Source: Candidatus Thermoplasmatota archaeon (GTDB lineage Archaea > Thermoplasmatota > E2 > DHVEG-1). Taken from it: 37,161 nucleotides of DNA. The position numbers and the translations under genes were made by a program. Of the stretch, positions 16,245 through 25,700 are shown piece by piece. Every line of letters starts with the position of its first letter. Positions within the stretch are counted from its first letter, which is position 1. The stretch is taken from assembly GCA_029907305.1 (NCBI GenBank), contig JARYMC010000002.1, positions 1-37,161 of the forward strand, written 5' to 3'. Under the pieces are notes generated by a model. The model ran no database searches. It saw nothing but the letters and a program-made list of their open reading frames with translations, and was not told the DNA's origin.

Positions 16245-17195
16245 ATGAAGAAACTACCTTTAGGTAAATACATAAAAACCATGGGTTATGCTCTCTCAAA
16301 CTATGTTTCGAGAGAATGCATATACCCTTTCTATGCCTCATTTAAGGTTACACATAAATGTGGGTTAAGATGTAGTTTTTGTAACGTTTGGATGGAGAAA
16401 ACACCGGATCTGAAAAAAGATGATGTTTTCAAGGTTATAGATAACATAGCGAATTCAAGCATAATAGTTCTAAGCCTAGAGGGGGGAGACCCTCTTATAA
16501 GAAAAGACCTTGGGGAGATACTTGAATATGCACATCAAAAACCTTTCTACCTTTTTTTTACAACAAACGGTCATCTATTGGATAAAAGACCTATGAAGGA
16601 GTATGGTAAACACATAGATTACCTACACATAAGCATAGATGAAGGGCATGGTAATTTGGAATTTTTTGATAGACTAGAAGAATTTCAGAGCTATGGCCCA
16701 GAGATTTGTATACAGATAGTTGTAACAAAAGAAACATTATCAGCTCTTGAAGAAAAAGTAAAAAAAGTCCATGAAGTAAATGCTAGAACTGTTGTTATGC
16801 CAGCATGCCACCTAGATGGAACAGATGATTACTATCCTGATCCAAAGGATTTCAAAAAAGAGGTAATCAGACTTAAAAAGAAATACAAAAACACTATAAC
16901 CACACCAAAAGGTTTCCTAGAAAACATAAATAAACCACATGGCTGTTCAACATCATCAATAATAATAGACTCAGACGGTGGTTTATTTTACCCGTGTAGA
17001 ACAGTTGGACAAAGACTCTATAACTTTACAGATGGATCATTCATGGATTTCCTAAAAACAGAGGAAGCAAAAAAAGCAAGAAAGGATATGAAAAACTGTT
17101 CCAGAAGCTGTGGGTGGTACCAATATTTTGCAACAGATGTGTTCGCATCACCATGGTCGCTAATCTCATCACTCAGCCCGTACATTTTTAAATAA
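16245..17195 (+). CDS. Radical SAM enzyme with C-terminal cysteine cluster
   Basis: This 316-residue enzyme (from ATG 16245) has the CGLRCSFC motif, CxxxCxxC at residues 39, 43 and 46, which binds the [4Fe-4S] cluster that cleaves S-adenosylmethionine, followed by LSLEGGDPLIRKD (the GGEP-like SAM-binding strand) and TTNGHLL. The C-terminal ~90 residues add four cysteines (HGCS, YPCR, NCSRSCGW), resembling a SPASM or twitch domain holding another cluster. The frame stays open to 16197, which would overlap the preceding gene by 23 nt; I favour the internal ATG because the extra 16 residues are not conserved-looking. Substrate is unknown. Neighbours (flippase-like protein, glycosyltransferases) hint at lipid or glycan modification; peptide maturation cannot be excluded. 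Confidence 0.82.
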   Translation: MKKLPLGKYIKTMGYALSNYVSRECIYPFYASFKVTHKCGLRCSFCNVWMEKTPDLKKDDVFKVIDNIANSSIIVLSLEGGDPLIRKDLGEILEYAHQKPFYLFFTTNGHLLDKRPMKEYGKHIDYLHISIDEGHGNLEFFDRLEEFQSYGPEICIQIVVTKETLSALEEKVKKVHEVNARTVVMPACHLDGTDDYYPDPKDFKKEVIRLKKKYKNTITTPKGFLENINKPHGCSTSSIIIDSDGGLFYPCRTVGQRLYNFTDGSFMDFLKTEEAKKARKDMKNCSRSCGWYQYFATDVFASPWSLISSLSPYIFK

Positions 17196-17258
17196 AAAAA
17201 CTGTTTATCAACAATAAGTAATTTTTGACAAAGAAACACTTAAGGTGGATAAATAAAA

Positions 17259-18476
17259 ATGAAGATACTATTCACAACAGAGTCGTATTACCCGATCATA
17301 GATGGTGGAGCGATAGCGCAACACAGGATTGTACATGAGCTAGTGAAAAAAGGACATGATGTTCGAGTTATAGCACCAGGGTTCTCATACAAAAACACAG
17401 TTGAGGAAGATAACGGATCAAAAATCTACCGGGCAAAAGGCGTCAAGTTACCATTTTACATGAACGGCAAATACCATTTTTCACCATTCCCTATTTTTTA
17501 TGTTAAAAAAATTATTGAGTCATTCAAACCAGATATAATAAACATCTGCTCAGCCTACCCGATCAGCATGAGTGCTATTGTTTGCGCAAAAAAATACAAA
17601 ATCCCGCTAGTGGGCTCTATTCATATGCTTCCTGAAAACATGCTCGCCCCGTTTTCAAAAACAAGGTTTTACAAAACAATGTGCAAATACTCTTGGTCAT
17701 ACCTGGTTTATCTTTACAACTTGGTTGACTGGGCTACGATACCAACACAGACAGGCGCAGACATGTACAAAGCAAAAGGACTAAAAACCAAAATAACACC
17801 TATATCAAACGGTGTGGACACAGGGACCTTCAAACCAAACAATGATGGCGAATATCTTAGGAAAAAAATTGGTTTACCAAAAGAAAATATCGTCCTCTAC
17901 ACTGGTAGAATAAACCAAGAAAAAAACCTTGATGTCCTTATAAAAGCAATACCGATAGTTGTCAAAGAAATTAATGCACATTTCCTTTTCTGCGGCTCAG
18001 GCGGCTACAAAAATGATATAATAAAAATGACAAAAGACCTAAGCGTTTATAATAATACGACGTTCATAGATTTCCTTGACTGGAAAGACTACCCAAATGT
18101 GTATTCACTTGCTGATGTTTTCGTCATGCCAGCTGAATCTGAACTACAAAGCATAGTGACACTTGAGGCAATATCCTCTGGGTTACCAGCTGTTGTTGTA
18201 AACAAAGGTGCTGTACCAGAACTAGTAAGTTACAACAACGGTTTATTATTCGAACCAGGTGACAGCAAACAACTAGCAAAAAACATCATCAAAATATTAT
18301 CTGATAAAAAACTCTATGAAACTATGAGCAAGAATAGTTTAGAATTAAGTAAAAAACATTCGATCAAAAACGTAGGATATGAGTACGAAAAAGTATACAA
18401 ACAACTACTGGAACAATACAAAAAAATAAATGATTTTAAGAACTCTCAAGATACTTTTCTATATACGTCCAATTAA
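17259..18476 (+). CDS. GT4 family glycosyltransferase
   Basis: This 405-residue retaining GT-B transferase has an N-terminal FTTESYYPIIDGGAIAQH motif (acceptor domain with the GG loop at 16-17), SNGVDT linking the domains, YTGRINQEKNLD (donor domain Arg and Lys) and the AESELQSIVTLE segment (292-303) with the E-x7-E pair Glu295/Glu303. It resembles archaeal and bacterial PimB/GPI-anchor-type mannosyl- or glucosyltransferases acting on lipid acceptors at the inner face of the membrane. An AAGGTGG ribosome-binding site precedes ATG. Its last 41 nt overlap the end of the converging GT-C gene, and the C-terminal tail encoded there (after about residue 392) is low in conservation-like features. 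Confidence 0.85.
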   Translation: MKILFTTESYYPIIDGGAIAQHRIVHELVKKGHDVRVIAPGFSYKNTVEEDNGSKIYRAKGVKLPFYMNGKYHFSPFPIFYVKKIIESFKPDIINICSAYPISMSAIVCAKKYKIPLVGSIHMLPENMLAPFSKTRFYKTMCKYSWSYLVYLYNLVDWATIPTQTGADMYKAKGLKTKITPISNGVDTGTFKPNNDGEYLRKKIGLPKENIVLYTGRINQEKNLDVLIKAIPIVVKEINAHFLFCGSGGYKNDIIKMTKDLSVYNNTTFIDFLDWKDYPNVYSLADVFVMPAESELQSIVTLEAISSGLPAVVVNKGAVPELVSYNNGLLFEPGDSKQLAKNIIKILSDKKLYETMSKNSLELSKKHSIKNVGYEYEKVYKQLLEQYKKINDFKNSQDTFLYTSN

Positions 18477-20289
18477 CAAAATAAACCTCAGTCCAATGAA
18501 CCTCTTCCATATCTTCATTAAGAGTAGCATTTCTATACAAAAGTTCAAAAGGCTCATAAGAAAATTTTTCATAAGACTCGTTGGTCATATAAACTATATC
18601 CCAAAGCCCAACCCATACAACATCTTCCTTCATTATATCATCAATTAAAACATGAGAAATTTTACTATAGTTTTTTCCAACACCATACAATTCACTTGAA
18701 TAATCAGTGAAGTTCTCTGCAACCCAAATATCCCGCGCTTCATCCAATGTCGTGTTAAAACCCGAAGCCTCAACAAGCCTAGACAGACGATGATCAGACG
18801 CAATCACACTACCGTTTCTATCGATGTTTTCTTCTAACCAGGTTATAACAACGAGATTCTCACGTGTAATTGACTCGTCCTGGATATTTAACGCCTGGTT
18901 TGATGGATACACTGATGAGCCAACAGCTGCAGTGAGTAATAACACAACCGCGATATAGAGAAACTGAGATCTTTTGAGTACGCTATATTTTTTAAAAAAG
19001 TAGAAAGATGGTTTTATTGTTTGTTCTATTTTTTCTTTTGAACCGGAGATTTTTTCTGATACAATTGTGGAGATTGTTTGAATTCCATAAACAGCAAAAA
19101 TGCTTATTGGTGCCATCAGATATTCAAGATGCCTATCTGGGAATAGGAAACCATTTGTTACCAATGCATATAAGAATGAGAGGAAAATTCCAAAAAACCA
19201 TCCTCTTATAAAATCACCGTTCTGAATAACTTTTATGTATCCAAGACCAGCAGCTGCAAATCCACAGATTAGAATAAAAGGAATCGAATATAGTACTGAT
19301 AGGGGTGTGAAACTGAAATTAGTCCATGGAAGTTTTTCAAAAATAAAAAAACAGGCCGATGCAAATAAAGTTATTGTAAAAACTAAAAAAACAAGTAGAG
19401 ATTTTTTTGCTGTAGGAGGTTTTTTAACAGCAAAAAATCCAAGTTTTCGTTTAAACCAAATCAACATAAACATTGCAAATAAAACCAAATAAAACAATAT
19501 GATTACATAAATGGATCCTATGTAAAAACCTCCTATGTTTAGACCCTTTGACATAAAATCTTCGTAAACAGGTTTAGCGATAATGACCCAGTAAGAAAAT
19601 ACAAGAAAACTAGTTAGTAGTATATATGTAACATCTTTTTTTAATGAGCTAGTCCAATTTTTAACACCGATGTTTTCAAAGAATACAATTGATATTATCG
19701 AAATAATGTAGAAGTATGTGGTGAAATGATGAGACATGATCAATAGGATCGTGGAGATAAATAATGGTAATATGAACCATGTTTTTTGTCTGAATCTGAG
19801 GAAAAGATACAGTGATAGCATCATGAAAAAATGACCCATGGTTAGTGGTGCAGCATGACTAGTCTGATAAACATGGAATGGTAAAACTGAGAATAAGAGA
19901 CTTGTTAGAAGCGCTTTTTTTCTGTCACCAACAAGGTGGTATACTATGAAATAAAAAATGAATATTGAAAGGCCGCCAAAGATTGGTGCGATTTTAGGTA
20001 GAATTGTGATGACATCCAAACCTGTTATCCAATGTGTAATACCTGTGATTGCATACAGTACAGGGAAATACTGATATGACCCACCCCAGCCGTTATATGA
20101 GTTAAATACTTCTTTTGTTTCCACAAACGATTTTGAGAGACCATAGTAAATCCCAAAGTCACCACCCCAAGCAGCATTAGTCCAAGCTGGTATAGAACGC
20201 AAAATTATTGCAACCACTAGAATTATCATTAACCAAAAAAACCAACTTTTTGCAACTATTTTTATCTTTGATGTACTATCTAAGGTCAT
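18436..20289 (-). CDS. GT-C-like membrane glycosyltransferase with extracytoplasmic C-terminal domain
   Basis: This 617-residue membrane protein has about twelve hydrophobic helices over residues 17-465 followed by a ~150-residue soluble domain (about 475-617) expected outside the cell. The first loop, after helix 1, contains WGGDFGIYYGLSKSF with Asp44, the place where GT-C enzymes keep their catalytic or metal-binding acidic motif. A second loop has GWGGSYQYFPV. This layout fits GT-C transferases that use polyprenyl-phosphate sugars or glycans (Stt3/AglB, PMT or ArnT-like), but the WWDYG motif of AglB is not seen, so it is not the standard oligosaccharyltransferase. A GAGGAG stretch abuts ATG. 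It converges on the GT4 gene with a 41-nt overlap and follows the MJ1255-like transferase gene on the same strand. Confidence 0.7.
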   Translation of the reverse strand: MTLDSTSKIKIVAKSWFFWLMIILVVAIILRSIPAWTNAAWGGDFGIYYGLSKSFVETKEVFNSYNGWGGSYQYFPVLYAITGITHWITGLDVITILPKIAPIFGGLSIFIFYFIVYHLVGDRKKALLTSLLFSVLPFHVYQTSHAAPLTMGHFFMMLSLYLFLRFRQKTWFILPLFISTILLIMSHHFTTYFYIISIISIVFFENIGVKNWTSSLKKDVTYILLTSFLVFSYWVIIAKPVYEDFMSKGLNIGGFYIGSIYVIILFYLVLFAMFMLIWFKRKLGFFAVKKPPTAKKSLLVFLVFTITLFASACFFIFEKLPWTNFSFTPLSVLYSIPFILICGFAAAGLGYIKVIQNGDFIRGWFFGIFLSFLYALVTNGFLFPDRHLEYLMAPISIFAVYGIQTISTIVSEKISGSKEKIEQTIKPSFYFFKKYSVLKRSQFLYIAVVLLLTAAVGSSVYPSNQALNIQDESITRENLVVITWLEENIDRNGSVIASDHRLSRLVEASGFNTTLDEARDIWVAENFTDYSSELYGVGKNYSKISHVLIDDIMKEDVVWVGLWDIVYMTNESYEKFSYEPFELLYRNATLNEDMEEVHWTEVYFVNWTYIEKYLESS

Positions 20290-20361
20290 CTCCTCACGGT
20301 ATAAACTAATCTTATATATCTTTTGCCTTAATAAAACTGATTACAAAAAAAGAGAAACCCT

Positions 20362-21450
20362 CTATTGGAAAGGACTTTTGTCAACAGAGTTGATAATCCT
20401 AATTATGTTTTCAACAGACTTATCAACATCGCATTTCCTTGTTATACCAGTTGTCTTTTTTGCAGTGATTGTATCCCTTTTCAGATCTATCTTGTCTTGG
20501 CTAACAGAATAAAAACTACCTTTCTTGTTATGATACTCAGCTAGATATTCTTGCTCTATCTGACCAGGCGTAGGAGTCATCAAAGCCTTCGTACCAATAA
20601 CAGCTAAATCCAAAATCGTGGAATAACCACTACGTGAAACAACAAGCTTAGCACGATTCAAAAAATCTTCACGTTTATCTTTTGTCAAAAAAGAATAAAT
20701 CTCAACGTTTTTACCAACATCATTATCCTTTTTCTCGGTTTTACCAAGTGTTACAACAATTTTTCCATCCAGCTGATTTATTTGTGACAAAAGCTTTTTT
20801 TCCAACAGGGTTCTCTGTGGCTCAGGACCAGATATAGAAATAAGATAATCAATATCCTTTTTCACATCGGTTTTTTTGAAATCAGAGAGTACACCAACAT
20901 AATGTAATTTATCCTCATCTATCTTTTTAAGGTTATGCGACAAATCACCCGAGAGGTTATCATCTTTGTAGTCAGGTACAATAACACCACAGTATCTTCT
21001 AAAAAAGAATAAATTAAAAATCTCGCTACCTGACTCCAGCATTTTAATACGAAGAGGATTCATTATTCTCATCTGATGAGATATAAAAAAAGACGGGATT
21101 TTCCTACTATAAATCTCATAACGTGCATCAGATATAATACGATCACATTTTCTAGTCTCCAACATCTTGGTGAGTTGTCTCAGACCTTTTCTCATCCCAC
21201 TAATAAACTTAGGCCAATAAATCATGCTCTTTGCCATGAACTGCCGTGCATTCTCAGAGAGTAGCATCGGGTAATCTGGCATGTCAATATATTCTATGTC
21301 TTCCCCGAGTTCCTTTTTTAGCAACTCAAGAGACCTACCACTGGATATGATTGTCAAATCGTTATCCTCATCAATCAGTTTACGGATAACCGGTAAGGAT
21401 CTCGTTGCATGACCAAGACCCCAGGAACAGACTCCATAAATTATTTTCAT
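20362..21450 (-). CDS. MJ1255/MurG-like GT-B glycosyltransferase
   Basis: This 362-residue protein starts YGVCSWGLGHATRSLPVI, the GLGHATR motif (residues 11-17) of the MJ1255/TIGR00661 family and related MurG-like (GT28-type) transferases. The C-terminal donor domain shows VSRSGYSTILDLAV and TPGQIEQEYLAEY, matching the donor-binding loop and helix of that fold. No membrane helix is present; such enzymes are peripheral and transfer a sugar from a nucleotide donor to a lipid or glycan. The ATG has no evident Shine-Dalgarno; a TATA-like element lies about 30 nt upstream at 21475-21484. It is 72 nt upstream of the GT-C gene on the same strand and probably in one unit with it. Specific sugar unknown. 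Confidence 0.78.
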   Translation of the reverse strand: MKIIYGVCSWGLGHATRSLPVIRKLIDEDNDLTIISSGRSLELLKKELGEDIEYIDMPDYPMLLSENARQFMAKSMIYWPKFISGMRKGLRQLTKMLETRKCDRIISDARYEIYSRKIPSFFISHQMRIMNPLRIKMLESGSEIFNLFFFRRYCGVIVPDYKDDNLSGDLSHNLKKIDEDKLHYVGVLSDFKKTDVKKDIDYLISISGPEPQRTLLEKKLLSQINQLDGKIVVTLGKTEKKDNDVGKNVEIYSFLTKDKREDFLNRAKLVVSRSGYSTILDLAVIGTKALMTPTPGQIEQEYLAEYHNKKGSFYSVSQDKIDLKRDTITAKKTTGITRKCDVDKSVENIIRIINSVDKSPFQ

Positions 21451-21542
21451 CTAGTTTGCTGTATTCTGTTTTCCTCATATATACCTAACTAGTTGATAGC
21501 ATCTTTTATATTCGATATTCCATACAGTTTTAGTGAGGTCTT

Positions 21543-22355
21543 ATGGGCTTCAAAGAAAAACTATTGAATATTGTTCATGAGAATGATAGCTTGGTCTGTG
21601 TTGGTCTTGACATTGATCAAGAAAAAATGCCAAAGTTTCTTTTTGATACAAGTAAGGATCCTTTTTTTGATTTCAACAAATCAATAATTGATGAGACCAA
21701 AGACCTTGTTTGTGCTTACAAACTAAATATGGCTTTCTACGAAATCCTAGGTTTAGAGGGTTTTAAACTTCTTGAGAAAACAGTGAAACATATACCTAGA
21801 AACGTTGTTGTTATACTTGATGGAAAAAGAAATGATATAGGTAACACAGCTAAGAAATATGCTAAGTCTCTTTTTGAAACCTATAAAGCAGATGCTGTAA
21901 CTGTAAACCCATATCTTGGGATAGATGGTGTTAAACCATTTTTAGAATACAAAGATAAATGCAGTTTTATTTTGTGCAGAACATCCAATCCATCTGCTGT
22001 TGACTTCCAAGATCTTAAAACCCAGGGTAAACCTTTGTATCAGATGGTTGCTGAGAAGATAAAAGAATGGAATAAAATTGGATATTGCGGCGCGGTTGTT
22101 GGTGCAACGTATCAAGATGAACTAAAGATTATACGTGGTATACTCGGTGATAATATACCTCTGCTTATACCAGGTATAGGTAAACAAGGTGGGGATGTAG
22201 AGAAAACAGTCAGATACGGTGCAAACAGAGACGGCGAGATGGCAGTTATCAACTCGTCTAGGGAAATAATTTTTGCTGGGGATAAAGAAGATTTTGCAGA
22301 AAAATCAAGGGATAGAGCATCTTCTCTTAGAAAGGAAATCAACAAATATCGTTAA
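21543..22355 (+). CDS. pyrF: Orotidine 5'-phosphate decarboxylase, subfamily 2
   Basis: This 270-residue TIM-barrel enzyme decarboxylates OMP to UMP in pyrimidine synthesis. Active-site landmarks are GLDID (21-25), AYKLNMAFYE (58-67) with the phosphate-side lysine, and LDGKRNDIGNT (92-102) supplying the Asp-x-Lys-x-x-Asp catalytic array (Asp93, Lys95, Asp98), followed by VNPYLG and a C-terminal PGIGKQGGD phosphate loop. The length and the DIGNT pattern fit the long subfamily 2 (TIGR02127-like), typical of many bacteria and some archaea, rather than the ~220-residue type of most archaea. A GTGAGGT site precedes ATG. No other pyrimidine gene is nearby. Confidence 0.92.
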   Translation: MGFKEKLLNIVHENDSLVCVGLDIDQEKMPKFLFDTSKDPFFDFNKSIIDETKDLVCAYKLNMAFYEILGLEGFKLLEKTVKHIPRNVVVILDGKRNDIGNTAKKYAKSLFETYKADAVTVNPYLGIDGVKPFLEYKDKCSFILCRTSNPSAVDFQDLKTQGKPLYQMVAEKIKEWNKIGYCGAVVGATYQDELKIIRGILGDNIPLLIPGIGKQGGDVEKTVRYGANRDGEMAVINSSREIIFAGDKEDFAEKSRDRASSLRKEINKYR

Positions 22356-22610
22356 ATCATCCCACCAAAACCTTAATTACCAACTTTTTTTATAGCAATA
22401 TTTGCCTTGATTCGAAGAGTTCCATGATAAAGTGATTGGAACAGCAAGTTCAAGGCGACAAGAAATCTATACCAATTTGGGTCCCTCTTTGATCATTCAG
22501 ACGTGACGTCAAGAGATGAATAAGAGGACAACCTTGGTATCGTACATATGTCGCGAATTTGCTTACATATCTTGTCCATCTGCTGCATACTAATGGGGGA
22601 TATGTGGCAA

Positions 22611-22647
22611 CACCCAACAGCCTGTATAATGTGAGGTTTGTTGGGTG
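22611..22647. promoter_or_regulatory. 9-bp inverted repeat upstream of the promoter
   Basis: CACCCAACA (22611-22619) and TGTTGGGTG (22639-22647) are exact reverse complements separated by 19 nt. The right arm ends 30 nt before the TATA block of the giant gene. It could be an operator for a dimeric regulator or an RNA hairpin ending upstream transcription. The lack of a following T-run argues against a simple terminator. Confidence 0.35.
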
Positions 22648-22676
22648 ACAGCGACAAAATTGTTTCCATAAGTTAA

Positions 22677-22701
22677 TTTTATGTAATAAATTATATATAC
22701 T
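22677..22701 (+). promoter_or_regulatory. TATA promoter block of giant gene 1
   Basis: A 25-nt AT-rich block containing AAATTATATATA matches the block at 27972-27996 upstream of the second giant gene, with only four differences by eye. It lies 60 nt before ATG, predicting a leader of roughly 35-45 nt that includes the AAGGAG ribosome-binding site. Confidence 0.45.
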
Positions 22702-22760
22702 CTATCTTATATGATAAACAATTTCTCTTTGAAAAAATCTCCAAAAAGGAGTAATACAAA

Positions 22761-25700
22761 ATGGGGGAATACCACTTCAAAGGAGGAGCATTAAAAAATA
22801 ACTCTCTCAATATTCATCATATATCAAAAAGGATTATTTGTATCCTAGTGGTATTAATTTTATTTTCAACAATTTTTTCATCAACGGTATTCGCAGAGAA
22901 ACCGGTGGATAAAATAAAAGAAAAAGTCACAGAGATAATAGGTAAAATCTCTGATAAAGCTAAGGAGTTGGTTCAAGAAATTACTGATAGAGGATCAGAT
23001 AACCCTCTCATGGGTAGTGTTTTTAGAGAAATGTCTCTGTTTAAACGTGAGTCTATTCTGTCTCTTGTTACTAACTATAATGGTACCGTTAAGTCTACGC
23101 GTTTTAGATTGTTTTTACCTACTGTGTTGGATGTGGATGGTGATGGTAAGAAGGATGTTCGCGTCTGGGTTTTCCGTAGGCCTGGTGTTGATTTTAGTCC
23201 GCCTGCTGTTTGTCTTAAGACGACTTTAGTGGTTCGTCGTCTTAATGATGATATTAAGAGTGGTCCTTTTGAGATATATCTGGAGTATAAACCGAAGATT
23301 ATATCAAAAATTGTTGGTGGTGCACTCGATCGTATTAGAATAGGTTATCAGACCCCTATGGGTGCAGAGATACCTGATTTTTTAAAGTTGACACACACAT
23401 ACGTTCCACGTTTAATATACCCGCGGCTGAAACCTATGCATAAGCTGATGATGGACCCTGGCTCAGCAGCTGGCAAAACAGATTTGAATCTATTATTCTC
23501 AGTTGCTGACATGAATGGTGATAATGTATCATCACAGCAAATGTTTAACATAAACTATAACCCTGTTGTTAAAACACAGGTATCTTTCGGCAGACTGAAA
23601 AAACATTTAGGTTTCGATCTGGAAATAAGCTCTTCAAATGAATCAAAAACTACGATTTTTTATACAAAAGAAGAAACAGGTAACAACATGGATATTGGTC
23701 TAGTAATAGACAAATTATCAAGTTTTAATTTCCTGTTAGATTTAATCAAATCTTCAAAAGGTAATAGCACAATTGAGTATGAACGCCTTAGTTCAAACAA
23801 GGTTAATGTTACTCTTTTCAAGAAAAATTCTGATAACTTCTATTTCTACATAAAACCCCTGCCAAAACAAATAGTCGCTACTTTCCTCCCAGAATCAGTT
23901 GGTTGGATGAACATTGATACCTTTGGTGAATATGTAAATGAAATAGGTTTTTGCAATGATCTAGTAGATCCATCTTGGAGGCTTTATTTCTCGGATTTAC
24001 CCTCTGTAGCAAAACTCAATTGGACTCTATCAAAAAAGAAGAGTTTAGAGGCTGGTAGCCTAAAAATGTATGGTGATACAAACTGCTCCGTGCACCTAAA
24101 CGCGTCGTTGAACGACATCTTGAGCACAAATTCAAATGCAGATGTAAAAATAGATGTTTTCGCTCAAAACAATATTGACATGTCGTTTTCATGGGATTTC
24201 GAAAAACAGTATCTTCAACTAGATCAAAGTAAAACAGATCTGAACCTGTCTTTATCAATACATGATGATAAAGGTAACACATTTGATGGCTCTTGTACCA
24301 TAAAAAACCTAAGCAGTGGTCCTTTCACAGTTTTTTATGACGAGTTATCAGACGAAAAAGTGAATTTATCCTTCTCTGGCAAATCGTTTGATGTCTATAA
24401 TTTACATGCAGAAACAAACCTGGAAAAGTTTGGTAACTTCACAGTGATCACAGGCCATATCCTAAAGAATAAAAATGGGAACCTAAACATTAGCATGTAT
24501 GCAACAAAAAACGGTTCATATATAGACTGCAACTGCACCTTTATAGTAACTGGTGGAATAGAAATATATGATTTACTTTTAGGTTACAATGGCGTCTGGC
24601 ACAATAGATCCTATATAATCGTGGATGACAACGACATTTTATACTTCCAATTCGGTGGAACATTCGACGTTGTTTTCAACATCGCCGACGACCTATCATG
24701 GGGATATATAGCCTTACGTGGCAGCGTCTACATTGATGTGGATTTCAAATTCATTTCAAACAAAACATCAGGAATCATAAAAGGAAAGATACATTTCAAC
24801 TCAAACGGTGGGCTGTTTAATATCTCATGGGTCACTGTCTCTGGCGAGAGGCAATTTACCTTTGATGGCAGCGCCATAGTTAGCCTATCAAATTTCATTT
24901 TTAAACTCGGCGATATCATAAATATCTCCATTCCAGTGCTCTCAGGTAAACTCAAGCTGGAGAATGTGTCAAAAGTAAACGGTGCATTTAAGCTTGAATT
25001 CCAAGGCAAAGGCTCACTCTATCTGATCACATCTTTTAAATCCTCAAATAACTCCAACCAGTCAGATGTACAACTCAATGTTTCAATTGATGCATATATC
25101 AAAACCGGTGAAACACCTGGTGTCATCGCTGTTTCATGGGATAACTACAATGTTACAAGCTTTGAAACTGATTTAAGAAACAGTGGAGTTCTCACCATAA
25201 ATGATTTAGACATCAAAAAAACAGTTGATGGCAACAAAACAGTAAAAATTGAAAACCTGAGTGCTAAACTATCTGGTTACCTTCACATAGATATTACCCA
25301 CACAAATACTGCTAGAAACACGTTTGTCGCTGTCTCAGAGGATGCAGATATAGATATCCACATAGGCTGTTTTAACACCAGCTACCTGTTAAACAACAGT
25401 ATTCAATGGTTGGATTTAGGCTCAATAAACATTTCCATCAACTCAACTGGTAGAACAGTTTTTTCTCTCCTAAATTTCACAAACGAAAGCTTCATCGAAC
25501 CAATATATGCCCAGGAGCTTAACTGGTATAATCTAACAATGAGTATAAACGCAAATAATAGCATATTCATCCTAAGGGATTTTTACATAGAACACTTTGC
25601 AAATTATAGTACAATCATCCTAAGAAACTTCAGCGTTGCAGATGGATACTCTAAGATAAAATTCTCAGCCGCCCTTAATCTATCATTCATGGTTGCACGT

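Larger units (their letters stand above)
22356..22760. other. 405-nt intergenic stretch upstream of the first giant surface gene
   Basis: No gene is supported. Short open frames (for example 22411-22503 on the plus strand) resemble no family I know. The stretch contains a 9-bp inverted repeat (22611-22647), a TATA-bearing promoter block (22677-22701), and an AAGGAG ribosome-binding site at 22746-22751, 9 nt before ATG. The part before 22600 is less AT-rich than neighbouring spacers and could be remnant coding DNA. Confidence 0.5.

Noticed and set aside
22411-22503. Short open frame (FEEFHDKVIGTASSRRQEIY...) upstream of giant gene 1, considered as a transposase remnant
   Set aside because: No start codon, no recognisable family motif and no flanking inverted repeats or target duplication were found.
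22504-22511. TGACGTCA palindrome
   Set aside because: An 8-bp palindrome is expected by chance at this scale and lies about 170 nt from the promoter.
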